The translations under genes were made by a program, and so were the position numbers. 64,000 nt of DNA from Struthio camelus. Lineage: Eukaryota; Chordata; Aves; Struthioniformes; Struthionidae. Below the pieces are notes generated by a model that was given only the letters and a program-made list of their open reading frames with translations, searched no databases and was not told the DNA's origin. Location of the stretch: the NCBI RefSeq assembly GCF_040807025.1, contig NC_090942.1, positions 70,672,487-70,736,486 on the forward strand. The letters are read 5' to 3'. This document shows, one piece after another, positions 13,332-24,116 of the stretch; within the stretch, counting starts at the first letter, position 1; the number at the start of each line of letters is the position of its first letter.

Positions 13332-14144
13332 GGGACAGTCTTTACTTTGGAATCTGAAGAGGAAGAGTACCCAGGGATCATTGCAGAGGACAGTAATGAC
13401 ATCTACATCCTGACTAGTGACAACTCGGGACAGGTGAGCCCCCCAGAGTCCCCCACGGTGACCACGTCGTGGCAGACAGAGAGCCTGCCCGTCTCCCTGT
13501 CAGCAAGTCAGAGCTGGCACACAGAGAGCCTGCCAGTCTCCCTGGGACCCGAGTCCTGGCAGCAAGTGGCCATGGATCCTGAAGAAGTCAAAAGCCTGGA
13601 TAGCAATGGAGGGGGTGAAGAAAGGAGTGAGAACAACTCTTCTAACTCCGATATTGTGCATGTGGAGAAGGAAGAAATACCAGAGGGGATTGAGGAAGCA
13701 GTGGTGTCAGCAGTCGCTGCAGAGACCGTGCAGGCGGCATTCCCAGAACCCCCTGCTTCTTTACAGGAGGTAAAACCTGAAGCTGAAATTGTGGCTGTTG
13801 AAAAAGCACATCCCTCTGCGCTTCTGCGTACAAAACAGGAGGAAAAGGGAAAAGTGTCTGAAGAGCCTGTTGAACCTGAAATCCCCATATTAAGTAAACC
13901 TGTTCCAAAAGTAGCCCCGTCAGAAGAAAAGCCTGCACCAGAACCTGAGAAAATACTGCTTCCAGGGGAGAAAAAAGCGGGGAAAGAGGGCCATTTGGAA
14001 GAAATGGAAGAGAAATCCTCCACTGCAGAGGAGAAGCCTATCTTATTGCCAGAAGGGAAATCTATATTGCTGTACGGTGGGGCTGCTGCAGTAGCTATAT
14101 TAGCTGTAGCAGTCGGAGTAGCGCTGGCGCTTAGAAAGAAGTAA
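13332..14144 (+). CDS. BCL2L13: BCL2L13 last coding exon (C-terminal 270 aa + stop)
   Basis: The exon starts directly after the TTTGTAG acceptor and reads GTVFTLESEEEEYPG onward to ALALRKK and TAA (14142-14144). Visible parts, in order, are: the BH2 remainder and acidic stretch; the near-identical repeats SWQTESLPVSL (from 13467) and SWHTESLPVSL (from 13512), followed by a third SW at 13554; a WQQV motif at 13557-13568, corresponding to the LC3-interacting WQQI of human BCL2L13; a long, poorly conserved Glu/Pro/Lys-rich linker; and a C-terminal tail anchor rich in Ala/Val/Leu/Gly (about 14061-14130) capped by RKK, as expected for an outer mitochondrial membrane anchor. With the previous exon, 318 residues are covered, against 485 for the full human protein. 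A frame starting at TTG 13347 is not the true start; this is an internal exon boundary. Confidence 0.96.
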   Translation, partial: GTVFTLESEEEEYPGIIAEDSNDIYILTSDNSGQVSPPESPTVTTSWQTESLPVSLSASQSWHTESLPVSLGPESWQQVAMDPEEVKSLDSNGGGEERSENNSSNSDIVHVEKEEIPEGIEEAVVSAVAAETVQAAFPEPPASLQEVKPEAEIVAVEKAHPSALLRTKQEEKGKVSEEPVEPEIPILSKPVPKVAPSEEKPAPEPEKILLPGEKKAGKEGHLEEMEEKSSTAEEKPILLPEGKSILLYGGAAAVAILAVAVGVALALRKK

Positions 14145-14156
14145 CAGAGCTCTCTT

Positions 14157-14182
14157 GAGGAGGAGGAGGAGGAGGAGGAGGG
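14157..14182 (+). repeat. (GGA)n microsatellite just after the BCL2L13 stop
   Basis: About eight GAG/GGA units begin 12 bp past the TAA and run into a purine-only stretch. It lies in the 3'UTR, so length changes would not alter the protein. Purine-rich triplets of this kind can form G-quadruplex-like RNA structures. Confidence 0.9.
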
Positions 14183-14361
14183 GGGAGAGAGAAGAGAGCA
14201 TGATCCAGTTTTTGTAGTTGTGTTAACTAAAGGTTGAGCTGCCTGCTGTTTAATTGGACACTTGAGTAACTTAATGGTGATGGGGTGAGGTTATTCAATA
14301 AGCCTCCAACTATGGACAATCATGTTTTTAGTAGAATTAGGGTGGGGACTGGTTTTTCGTG

Positions 14362-14367
14362 ATTAAA
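14362..14367 (+). terminator. BCL2L13: Possible proximal poly(A) signal (ATTAAA)
   Basis: ATTAAA lies 218 bp after the BCL2L13 stop and is followed about 15 bp later by a genomic A-rich run (14383-14402). The spacing looks like a cleavage site. However, the A-run itself could prime oligo-dT and imitate a 3' end. Confidence 0.35.
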
Positions 14368-16734
14368 GTACAGGGATATTTTTAAAAAAAAAAAAAAGAA
14401 AAAATCTGCAAATTTAAGAACTTAAGTGCAGGTGCTGAAGAAAGGGGTGCTCATACTCTAGGAACTGGAACAGAGAATCCCCAGGGGAAGGGGAGAGCCA
14501 GCTGCTGTCAACCCCTGTAATTTTTAGCTTCTCAGATTGACCCGCTGTTGCAGCTGTGCTGTCTTGTCTCTTCCCTTTGCACCCCCGAGCCCTCCTTAAC
14601 AAACGTTAGCCAACCTGAATCCTGTAGCGAGAGGCTGGTCTCCCTTTTGTCTCGGCTTCCTCTCAGGTACTGCACTGCTCCTCATAACCGCGCAGGTTCC
14701 TTCTAAACCCCAGTGGGAGAGTGCTTCTTCTTACCTCTTTGCTCACACCTGATTTGGCCCCTAACCTTTATTGGAGCCCCATCCTGTAAAGATGCTGCCT
14801 CTCTATAGCCGTATTATCTCTGAGCGTTCTGGTGTTTGTGAGGGAGAGATGCAGAACAGCACTTGCTGCTAGCAAGGAAGGCGGGGGGGGGAGGTACTCT
14901 GCTATTTGCTGGTCTGAGAATCCATTTGCCGTGCTCCTACCCTGCCCACTTTACTGCCACACTTCACTTACCAGAGATGCAGAATTCATGCCAGACATGG
15001 TGCCATTTTGATGAGTACTTTGATACAAGTGTGTATTCAGCAAATAAATGGCAAAACTGTGTGAAAGTGAGACATGAACTGGTGCCACCTGTGAAATTCA
15101 AAGGTTAAATGCTATTTTGTCCTATATCATACTGCAGTCTGTATTGTGTTTCACAAGTTAAGCACAGAGTGTATTTAGTCCTAACTTGGTCTTGGCTGTG
15201 ACAGAATCTCAGATACATAAAGTAATGGATTCTAGTAACTAAGCAAAACAGCATTAAATATCTCCTCTGTTTGCCTGTTCCTGGCCGGACCCTGAGTGGT
15301 GTTCAGTGCAGTTTCTTTTGCGACTCCGAATCTGTAATTAGCTAAACTTACAGATTCACAAATGCTGAGAAAGTTACTTTGGAAAAAGTAAATGCCTCTT
15401 CCTTCCTGCAGTCACATATCACATGCTTGTGAAGAGAAACCTTTTAAGTATTGCCCTGCATATCTGTTATGTCAGATCAACCGAGTGTTCTTTTTCATTG
15501 TGCATTTCTGTGTCTGTCTTTGTACTGCAGCGTTGTGGGCAAGATCTTAGATTTTCCAGGCAAAATTACTGATCATCTCTGAGGGTTTATGCTGGCACTG
15601 TGGCTTAGAGCAGGTGAAGGTAGGTGAAAAGGAACTTGGAATAATGTAAAAACTGAAATGTGAGCTTGCTTACTGTAAGCTTGCTCTTCATAAAGCACAA
15701 AGGCAAGGTCCTTTTTTAAAAAATAACCTTACCTCCTGTACTTCTTGTAATGAGCCTGTTTCTTAATTGATCTGATAATGAAGAGATTTTGGTACGTTCT
15801 CCATTTTAGCATAAGGTGACTTTTTGCTACTTTTTCCTTTCCCTTTTACATCCCAATATGCTGGTAAGTCAGTAAAAACCTGGCAGATTCTAGGAAATTT
15901 TTGTTTTAAGCTTTTTCCGTAATGGCTTCTGTAGAAAACTTCCTGGGTTTTGAGCTGTTTGAATATTGGGAAGAAAGGACTGTCACATATATACTTCTGC
16001 TGTGGAAGGAACCTCAGCTCAGGGGTTCTGGACTTTACTGTTGATCATAAACTGCTCTTTTTCTGTGTAAAAAATGTAGCAGATTGGCCTTAAAAAGACA
16101 AACAAAAAAAAAACTGTTGTGAAATTGAGTTAGTTTTCTTTTTTTTTTTTTTTTTTGGCTGTTTCTTGGTGCCCTGCTGAGAGTCTCATTGTTGTGCTGT
16201 GTGCCCAGAACTGTAACGGGGACTTCCTCACGCCACAGACTCCCGCTGCTGCAGGTACACAGCGTAGTGGCGGTGTTTCAGCTTTCCCACCACCATAGTT
16301 CTCTCACCTGGCATCTCCCTGGAACTTTCCCCTCTTTGAGAGGAGAGGACCTTATACTCCTTTTGTCACAGATGTGCAAGAACGTTTACATTTTGGTTCA
16401 CTGAACATGTTGAAACAGTATTTATTGGCAGGTGACGCTATCTACAAGGGTACTTGATTGTTCCTACGTGGCAAGGGCTGCTTTATTGTCCAGTAAGTCG
16501 GGGTAGGTCTGCCCCTCTCCTGCTACTTTTTTCTGTTTCCTTTCCGGGCATGTTTTCTGTGGGAGTAGGGCTGTTCTTAACCTGATCCAAGTCCTCTCCT
16601 TGCTGAAGATGATGCATCTACATTTGGGAAATAGCCCATCTGTAGTCACTCAGTGGGTTATACAGCAGTACCCAAATCCACTCTAAACCAGAGATGGTAT
16701 TTTTTGGACACTCTGGATAACTCGTTTGCAAGCT

Positions 16735-16746
16735 GGGGGGGGGGGG
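16735..16746 (+). repeat. Poly-G tract (12 G)
   Basis: This is an uninterrupted G run in the inferred BCL2L13 3'UTR. Confidence 0.95.
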
Positions 16747-18957
16747 AAGGTGTTCTTTTGACCCTTCTCTGTAAGTGGTTATTTTACTAGTAGTGCGGGA
16801 GATGGGCACAGGACAGGTGAGAAGATAAATCTATGCAAGTTATGGGGGGAAAAAAATCCCTAGCACATTGACACAAAGAGCCCAATGGGGCTCTAAATAA
16901 AAAGTGTCTTCTCCAGCAAACAGCAGCGAGAGGAAGAAGGCAGCAGTAGTGGGAAAAACAAACAACTTCTAGTTTTGTTAAGGTTTTTGCAGTGGGGTGA
17001 AAATCTCAAGTGTCTGGGGTGTTGCTACTTTGAATGGAGCCTCAGCTGCACAAGTGCATGTTTTGGTTACTTGGTTCCTTGCCAATGCTTCCCGTTCTTA
17101 GGCTCTTATTGATGTGACGATTCAGAGAGAACGTGTACCCTCTTTTCCCCATCCCTCTAACTACATGTTTATAAAAATTTCTCACCTATCTTGTCTTTCC
17201 TCTAGGAACACTCCATTAGCTTAAAAAAAAAAAAAGAGTCAGTTATGGACTTGAATTTTACTGAATCTGGAGTCCCGTGGTCAGTGCTAGCACAGGCCCT
17301 TTGGAAGTGACAAAAGGGGTCCGATGAGCTCAGATGACAGTGTTATTACTGACTTGAGTGCCAGGCTTGCTCCAGATAGGTGTGAATTAGAAAATGGATA
17401 TTTTTTCTCCTCTCTTTAAGTATATTAGTGGGAATTCTAAACTGAACGTTCTAATGACGCTGAACTGCGTGTTTGGAGCTTCTACTTTGTGAATCTTTTG
17501 CAGCTGGCAGAGGAAAGACAGTAGCTATATACTTACGAAAGAGCGTATAGAGTTACTCTCACTTGTCTTGCTTATCCCCCTCCCAGAAGTGCCTCAATAT
17601 CTGTCCTCGAGTGGACTGTACCTTAACAAAATATCTACCTTTGACCCGTTCTTTCTTCACTTTATCCTTGTCTGCTGCACATCCTCAAACTAAAATGATA
17701 AAACAACAAAGGGCTACATCTGCAGAAGGTGTGAATTACTGCAATATGGAGTTCCTCTGTACACACTAAGAGACCTTGCTTGGAAGCCACAGCCCGAGTT
17801 AAATACTTAAGAAATTGCAGTTGATAGAATGCTAAGTAAGGAGCTGTCAAGGAAAAGGCTTTTAAACTAAGGTGTGACTTAAATTTCAGTTATGCTTAAC
17901 TCTAGGCTGTGGGGAGGCTCACTTGGGCATTACTGCTGGGAACTGGGCAAGATCTTTTTACATAAAGCAAACCTAGAACGAAAGGCCTGGGAGCAAAGTC
18001 TGAAACCCAGAATCCGTCTGTTATATAAATGCCCAAACCACTCAGACCCAGAGCCATGTCCCCTCCCCTTGCAGCCATGCGCAAGCTCGGTGAACTCCTA
18101 CCAAAAGAAATTTAAGGAGTGCCTGGGCTGCAGAGCTGTAGTTGGCATAGCAGTTTCAAGTCACTCTGCTAGGTCAAAATCAGAACAGCACCAGGCATGC
18201 AAAGAGAGGAAGCTTGAGAACTTAAGGTTTCAGTTCCTGCTGGGCTAGATGGAAGCTGAGTAGGGGTTGGCAGGGTGGATAGTTGGTTGCCTAGAATAGA
18301 GGTTGATGCCTAAAATACTACATCTGGTCTAATGATGGAACAAACTTGAGCCAGGAAAGCAACAAAACCCGCAGACTTGTCTAGTCAAGCGTGAACTAGT
18401 GCGCATCTGCCTGCTCCAGGTACTTACCCGTCTTTGAACAGACACTCCCAGCATATGGCCAGACGATGCAGTGGAAGCATGCTTAGTATTGCACCTGGTT
18501 TTGGACACCAGTTTACCTTCTAGATAGAAGAGGGTCTCTCCAGCCATAGCCATGTACAGCCGGATAACAAGGGCAGTGGAAGGTCGTATTGCTGTGGTAT
18601 TTGTGGTTGGCTGTTTATTTCCTAACCTTCCTTCTAGTGAGCAGACTATGACTACAAAAATTCATCCTTGCTGTTTGTGAGGGCTGTGATTTTTCAGCCT
18701 GGCTGGGGGCCAAGTTCAGGGGCCTGTAGCTTAAGGAAAGGTTGACTGCTATAGTGCTAAGAGTGGTTTTGCACAGGGCAAGTTCTGTTACCGGAATCCT
18801 GTTTCGTTTCTTTTCATGCATCTCTGATCACAGCTAGGCTAACAATGTGGCCGCTGTTTTTAAACAACTAATCAATGCTCTCTAATGGTCACATGGTCAC
18901 AAATGGACCATGTCATTAGTGCCATTAGTACTAAACAAGTGTGTTTCAGAAGGTTCT

Positions 18958-18970
18958 CCCCCCCCCCCCC
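18958..18970 (+). repeat. Poly-C tract (13 C)
   Basis: This is an uninterrupted C run in the inferred BCL2L13 3'UTR. Confidence 0.95.
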
Positions 18971-20467
18971 ATTTTAATGATTGTGGTAGACAAAGAATTT
19001 GACGTCCTAAGCCTTCTCTACATTTAATTTAAGCTGCACTGGAATGGCAGTACTAGCAAAGCCCTAGTAAGGTAGATGGCACTAGCCTGGCAAAAATAAA
19101 AAGAAAGAAGGGCTTCGACTAGGCATAGTGTCTTTCATTCACTGAGGCAGAGCAGACAACGGCTGCAAAATTTGTATCCGCGGATATAATTACTAGTGTC
19201 TTTGCTGCACTGGGTTTTAAGGAGGGATGGGGTGGGGATTGGGGGCGAGCAGTTACCCAGCTGCCACTGCTATACATATAGCCCAGGTCATCAGTAGAAG
19301 TTCTCATTCTTGGCATGACACAGACCTGCTGCTTTCAGTGTCGGAAGAGCAACTCGCCCTGTATGTATTCTGTACCCCAATAAGTTACACAAAGGAGAAC
19401 GTGTTTCAAAGTGAAACCTGGCACGATGAGACAGAAAAAAATCATTTCTTGGCCCTATTAGAGGCTGAAACTATGCATGATTGTTTTATTTGGCTTAGTC
19501 TGCTTAATTTCAGCAGTAGGAAGGCTACAAGACCAGCGCTGCTTTGAGACTGTGTATTTGTGCTGCGCTTCAAAGTGCGAGCTATATACTGCCATTAAAA
19601 AAAAAAAGGGGGGGGGAAGTAGTATTTAAGCCACCACTAATTCAGTCCAGTGTAGCTAGGGCACTGGCCAATATGGAGCAGGGAAGACAGGACTAGCTCT
19701 ATGCTATGGGTCTCAGTTTGTATCTGCTGCTGTTAGCTACATGGACTAGTGTCCTTGGCTGGGGAATAAGACCTGCACCAGCTTGGAACAGGTCAGCTGT
19801 AGTGTTACCAATACATGTAGGGGACCCAGAACACACCGTAACACATATTCAGCTCTTATTTATCTTTTTTCTTTTTTTTTTTTTTTTTAAACAGCTGACC
19901 CTCTCTAGGTCTTTTAGGTAGGCTGACTTGCTTCCTCTTAGCTAGAGGTCTATGGTTATGCTGTAGAAGAGGGGAAGCTACAGTTAGCTTCCAGTGGAAG
20001 CTGCTTTCAATCGGCCTGCAGTATCTGCAGGAGAGGCAAAGAACACTATTGACTTGGACAGAACAAGCTGAAGAGGATGCATCTTATTGCTGTACCTTTA
20101 GGGGGTCTCTCCCCATTTTTAACTTACGTTATAGACTTTTATTCAAAAAGTGTTGTAAGGCTAAAACCCACTCAGACCAAGAGAATGCCACTTGATTTTG
20201 TGACGTAGCAAAGTCTAATGGGACTGACTCTAACGTACGCATGTTAGGGGCTCTCTCCCACTAGGCTTCTACTGGGGCTAGACAGACAGAGGCTGACTTG
20301 CAAGGAGCTCAGGTTGTGTTCCCAAGTGGCCTGTTTGTTTGTGGGAAGATACCCTGACTTGTCCTGAAGTCACCAGTTACCCAAGGAACTGGTTATGCTG
20401 TTCCTTTTAATATGCAAGTGTAGCCCTCTTGGGGAAAACTGTCTAAAGCTTCTTGTGCCATTTGGTT

Positions 20468-20477
20468 AATAAATAAA
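20468..20477 (+). terminator. BCL2L13: Overlapping AATAAA poly(A) signals
   Basis: Two overlapping AATAAA hexamers (20468-20473 and 20472-20477) are followed about 35 bp later by the GT-rich GCTTTGTTGTTC, a good downstream element. This is a likely major or alternative 3' end for BCL2L13. Confidence 0.55.
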
Positions 20478-20612
20478 AGTATTTCCATCATTAAAAGGAA
20501 GTTATTTCCAGCTTTGTTGTTCTACATTCAGTTCAAGTGAAGGGGTATGTATATTTTTTTTCCCTCTGCCAATGGGACACTGCTGTAAGACCATGCCCCC
20601 AGGTTGCACTTT

Positions 20613-20618
20613 AATAAA
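20613..20618 (+). terminator. BCL2L13: Distal AATAAA poly(A) signal of BCL2L13
   Basis: AATAAA is followed by a TGTGTAG segment and then T-rich DNA at 20645-20670, typical of a cleavage/polyadenylation region. It is the last good plus-strand signal before the convergent BID 3'UTR. The predicted cleavage is near 20635-20645. Confidence 0.55.
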
Positions 20619-20874
20619 TGGTACAGTTTTCAAAAATTATGTGTAGACTATTTCTGTGCTTTTTTTTTTCCTATTACAGTGCAGTGGGCCAAAAATAAAT
20701 TGCATAAACAATTTTGCTTATGCAAGATGACTTTTTAGGTAATAAGAATAAAAGTGTCTCCATTGATGGTAGCCACCTCATAAGCAGTATTAAATTAGAA
20801 GAATATAAGAACTTGCACAAAGAATGACAACTCCTGAAAAAGGTGTAGTGAAAATTCAAACTCTTATGAGCTGT

Positions 20875-21880
20875 ATTGCCATGAGAAATGACAATTTTAT
20901 TTTAAGTTAAAAAAAGGCAAAATATTTACAGTCTCGTACTTCTGAGGCAGCTGGATCACAGGTGAAGCCTTAGCTACCCTGTGTGTGATCACATACACAA
21001 ACACCTGAGTCTCATTTCTTTACAGGACACCAGTGCCCTGAGATGTGAATGCAATAGGCTCATGGTCAGCGATGCCAGGTATTCTTCCTGATTCAAGGTT
21101 GATAACTTCTTTCTCTTTGCAGCAAGCTATTCTAAAACTAAAGAACATTTTTCCTCAAGCATATCCAGATTACTGAGTTCCCTGAAACAATTTACCCTTG
21201 TACTTTCCTTTGTAATTTTCTGCTCTAGTTCCATTTCTCAAGCAAGCAGAGCTGCTGTGGATTAAGACTAAACCATCTAAATTGATACCTCACCCTACCT
21301 CTTTCAGGGTTGTTTCCATCTACGGCCAGCTCGCTCTCTGAGATAATCTAGACTTTTTTCCCTTGGTGAGTGATGCTGATAAAGCACCTGTTCTACAGCA
21401 GAGCCTTGCTGCGAACAGTTAACATTCACAATAGCCCAGCTGCAGCACAGAAGTCTGCAGCACCAGCCACAGGGTGGGGGGAGATGGTAGCTAAAGCCAA
21501 ATGCTGCAGTTCATTAGACAGTATACTGAGAGGCCAGGCTCTGTGGCCATGGCATTTCTTCTGGAGGCACAAGCCAGGCTCTGTACCTGTACTAAGTCTG
21601 CTAGTGAAAGAAAAAAAAAAAAAAAAAGAAAAAACCCACAAGCCCCACCCTATTTGGCAAAATGATAAAGGGCAAGCACTACTTCTTACAGGTACTGGCA
21701 GGACACTCATGCAGCTCACACTACTGTCATTGCTGGCTAGTCTATAAAAGCCTATCTACAAAGCAGTACCTCCTTTTTCACAGCTGTGTCTCAGAGTTAA
21801 AATAATTTGAATACATCAAGAAGAGTAGAAAGTCCTCAGGAAGCCACAATCTCCACAGAGGCAGCTGGAGCAGAGCCTTC
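20875..21880 (-). other. BID: BID 3'UTR
   Basis: On the minus strand this follows the predicted BID stop (21881-21883) down to the AATAAA at 20901-20896 and its expected cleavage point 15-25 bp further on. It contains a pure A-run on the plus strand (about 21609-21626). No coding similarity was recognised. The extent is inferred from the signal only. Confidence 0.55.
20896..20901 (-). terminator. BID: BID poly(A) signal (AATAAA)
   Basis: The reverse complement of TTTATT reads AATAAA about 1 kb beyond the BID stop. It places the end of BID only about 240 bp from the distal BCL2L13 signal on the other strand. Confidence 0.5.
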
Positions 21881-21892
21881 TCACTCACGCAG
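21881..21892 (-). CDS. BID: BID last coding exon: three codons and stop
   Basis: A very good acceptor on the minus strand, with a pyrimidine tract ending in CTGCTAG, is followed directly by CTG CGT GAG TGA. The previous exon ends in phase 0 at ATG, so the protein ends ...HTYIVRM-LRE. The ending replaces human BID's short tail after the matching TYVRSL segment and makes total length 193 aa, against 195 in human. The call rests on splice signals and length, because twelve bases cannot be recognised by similarity alone. The rest of this exon is 3'UTR. Confidence 0.65.
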   Translation of the reverse strand: MRE

Positions 21893-22961
21893 CTAGCAGG
21901 AAAGAAACAGAACCAGTGTTAACAGCAGCAGAGCCCTGGCCCAGCCGCAAGCCCTTTGCCTGCCTGCCACCTTCTGCCTTCCCCGAAGGGACTCAGCAGC
22001 TCCCCAGGGAGGGGAAAGCAGCAGCTTCAGCAGCTGCCACAGGCCCCCTGCGACTCCACTTGTCGCCATCTCTGCGAGCTCTGCCTCGGCTCTGCCTCCT
22101 GCTGTGCTACCCTTGCTGTCGCCTGCCTGACCGCCCTGATTTCTGTGCTGGCAGAGCTGGCCTGGCTTTTGAGAGCTGGCGCCTGGTGCTAACATAGAGC
22201 AAGTTGTTCCATGGGGAACAGCCCTTGACACTTGGTCTTGGTGCCCAGCTCTGTTCCCCCACTATTGCTGCTACACTGGGGAGGGAACCATCAGCTAAAG
22301 GAGCCCTTTTCCTGCCCTCCCCCAGCTTCGCTGTCAGCTCCTTCAGGCAGCCTAAGGCCTGCCCTTGTAATAAAATGCCAGGTTTCTGTGATAACTCAGC
22401 GGCCTTGAGCTAAGCTGCGTGAAGGGGAGGGCAGCACAACCCGAGGGAGCCTCGCTACCTAGCGGATAACAGGCCTGGGGTGAGGCACTTGTCTAGTCTC
22501 ATGACACCGGGTGAGCAGGGCCCCTCTGGGGGAGCTGCTGATGCCACCTGTGGCAAGGCTGCAGCACAGGGGTAGCCCACACACCTGTAGCACTCAGCTG
22601 TTGCACTGCTCTCATCCCCATATGACTGCCATACTTGGGCTCAAAACCCATTCTCACCGGCACTACCTCTTGGACAGTGCAAGCAAGTGCATGCATGGGT
22701 GTGTCTGGGTGTGCACATACGTGTGTGTGTGTGTGTGAGTGCAAATACATGTGTCTTTACATGCACACATGTATGTGTGCATATGCATATCCCCACAGAG
22801 GGACTGAGGCACGTGGACGTTGCAAGACACCCCTCTGTTTCTCACCCCACCCCCCCCCCAACAGGGCATCAACTTTCAGAGCCCCTCAGGGACTGAGGGT
22901 GCCTCCCAGCCCAGCCTCCAGAGCCCAGCACAGAGCTGCTGAGCTGTTTGACAGCACTCAC
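21893..22961 (-). other. BID: BID intron between the last two coding exons
   Basis: The intron runs from the strong GTGAGT donor at 22961-22956 to the TAG acceptor at 21893. It is richer in G+C than the surrounding sequence (about 21.9-22.5 kb), which produces several long chance ORFs. It also holds the GT/CA-rich repeat near 22.7 kb and a 10-C run at 22850-22859. Confidence 0.7.
22695..22790 (+). repeat. GT/CA-rich alternating purine-pyrimidine repeat
   Basis: A core of about eight GT units (22721-22737) is embedded in ATGTGT/TGCACACATG-type sequence. It is typical degenerate microsatellite DNA with Z-DNA potential. ORFs rich in Cys/Val/His on both strands here are artefacts of the repeat. 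Confidence 0.85.
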
Positions 22962-23165
22962 CATTCTGACAATATAGGTGTGGAGGTGCTGGCTGATGTA
23001 GTTCACAGTGGTGCTGAAGACACGGTGTAGAAGGGAGGGCACTCTATTTGCAATTTTTTTAGTTAGGACCATTGCTAACACCAACAATGCCTTCTCCTGT
23101 TCCATGTCCGAGGGGATGGCCCTTGCAAGCCCTTCCACTGCCTGTGACAGGTACTGGGTTATCTC
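22962..23165 (-). CDS. BID: BID coding exon 4 of 5 (C-terminal helices)
   Basis: This exon has 204 bp, or 68 whole codons, from EITQYLSQAV through MEQEKALLVLAM to HLHTYIVRM. Human BID has matching segments in the same order (DMEKEKTMLVLALLLAKK, TPSLLRDVFHTTVNFI, LRTYV). It covers the central hydrophobic hairpin (helices 6 and 7) that inserts into the mitochondrial outer membrane after activation, and the last helix. The acceptor is the pyrimidine tract plus ACAG ending at 23166; the donor is GTGAGT from 22961. An open frame continues 31 codons past the donor to 22869, but the strong donor, the human length and the next acceptor argue that this is intron. Confidence 0.93.
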
Positions 23166-24116
23166 CTGTATGGAGGGAAGAGAGAGATCTCAGTACAACA
23201 GCTGCAGGAGGCAGGGCTCTCCGCACATCTTGCCAGCAACATGCTGGTGACCAACATCATTGTCCAAACACTTCACAGGGTGCCTCTCTCCTTCGTCCCT
23301 AGCACAGCAGCCTGCCAGGGCTGTTAAACACCCTAGATGGCAATGGGAATGGCTACCCCAGTGCTCGGCTGCTCACCCAAGACCAAAGTAAAGGAGATGG
23401 CACATGTATGGCTGGAAAGTTTAGACAGCACTTACACAATTGAGGCACCACAGTTCCCCCTCTCACCCCTCCTCAGAGCTTGCACCCAGCTTGCCAGGTC
23501 CCACAAGGGCCCAGGAGGAGGCCTAGGCTCCCCCACAGTGTAACCCTGAACTTCACTGTGTTTAGGTGGGGACCAGCGAGGAGAAGGTAAAGTGAGTTGC
23601 ACTGGAAAGCCTTCAGCGATGGGAGCTAGGCTCCCATCCAGGCATAGAACAAATATCGCCTTGCTCCCCTTGCCTTGTTCAAGTATCGCCCATGCGTCCA
23701 GCATCAGACGAACAGGACTCAGCACCAGAGTCCCTGCACCAAAGATCTTGCAGACAAATACTGAGCTTTAAGCAGACTGCTGATTTTCAAAGATGCCAAG
23801 CCCTCGAGGCCACCAACATGAGGGCAAAAACACCTCTGAAAGCCTTCACCACCTCAATTTCCCCATCTGCAGAAAGAGGATGATGGGCCCAAGGAGCCAC
23901 TTTGCAGGGCAAAGGCTGCTACAGGGTGCAAAGCTGCCACAGCATCACCCCTAACAAACCTTCATGTCAAAGGCAAATATAGGGGTTGAATTTTCAGCTG
24001 GCAACAATTCAAGCAACAAACTTGCAAAAAAAATGCAGGTGTTGCCAGCTTGCTGCTTCAAAGCCACAGCAGGAAGGTTCTACAACATGTAACTAGTCAG
24101 GCTGCTTTTCACTCAC
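23166..24116 (-). other. BID: BID intron between coding exons 3 and 4
   Basis: The intron is bounded by the GTGAGT donor (24116-24111) and the ACAG acceptor. It contains one MIR-like fragment near 23.85 kb and no other recognisable structure. Confidence 0.8.
23848..23885 (+). repeat. MIR-like SINE fragment
   Basis: CCTCAATTTCCCCATCTGC followed by an A/G-rich GAGGATGATGG resembles the conserved central part of MIR (CCTCAGTTTCCTCATCTGTAA..GGATAAT). It is short and old, and the assignment is by eye. Confidence 0.5.

Larger units (their letters stand above)
14145..20640 (+). other. BCL2L13: BCL2L13 3'UTR (extent inferred)
   Basis: The sequence follows the BCL2L13 stop and reaches the last well-placed poly(A) signal at 20613-20618, which is followed by T/GT-rich DNA. 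No splice-supported coding exon is seen in it. Other possible signals on this strand are ATTAAA 14362, AATAAA 15043, 16896 and 20468/20472, so shorter mRNA forms are possible. Human BCL2L13 also has a long 3'UTR, but 6.5 kb is longer than I would assume without transcript data. Poly-G/C tracts lie at 16735-16746 and 18958-18970, and A-runs at about 14383, 17221 and 19597. Confidence 0.5.

Noticed and set aside
13508-14023. 171-aa ORF on the minus strand opposite the BCL2L13 last exon
   Set aside because: It is a Ser-rich mirror reading of a conserved coding exon with no recognisable domain.
21893-22231. 112-aa minus-strand ORF next to the BID terminal exon
   Set aside because: It lies in the GC-richer BID intron, has no similarity, and stops at the acceptor region.
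22869-22961. Extension of the BID frame past HTYIVRM
   Set aside because: A consensus GTGAGT donor sits exactly at the end of the conserved part. The extension has no similarity to BID and a good terminal exon follows at 21892.
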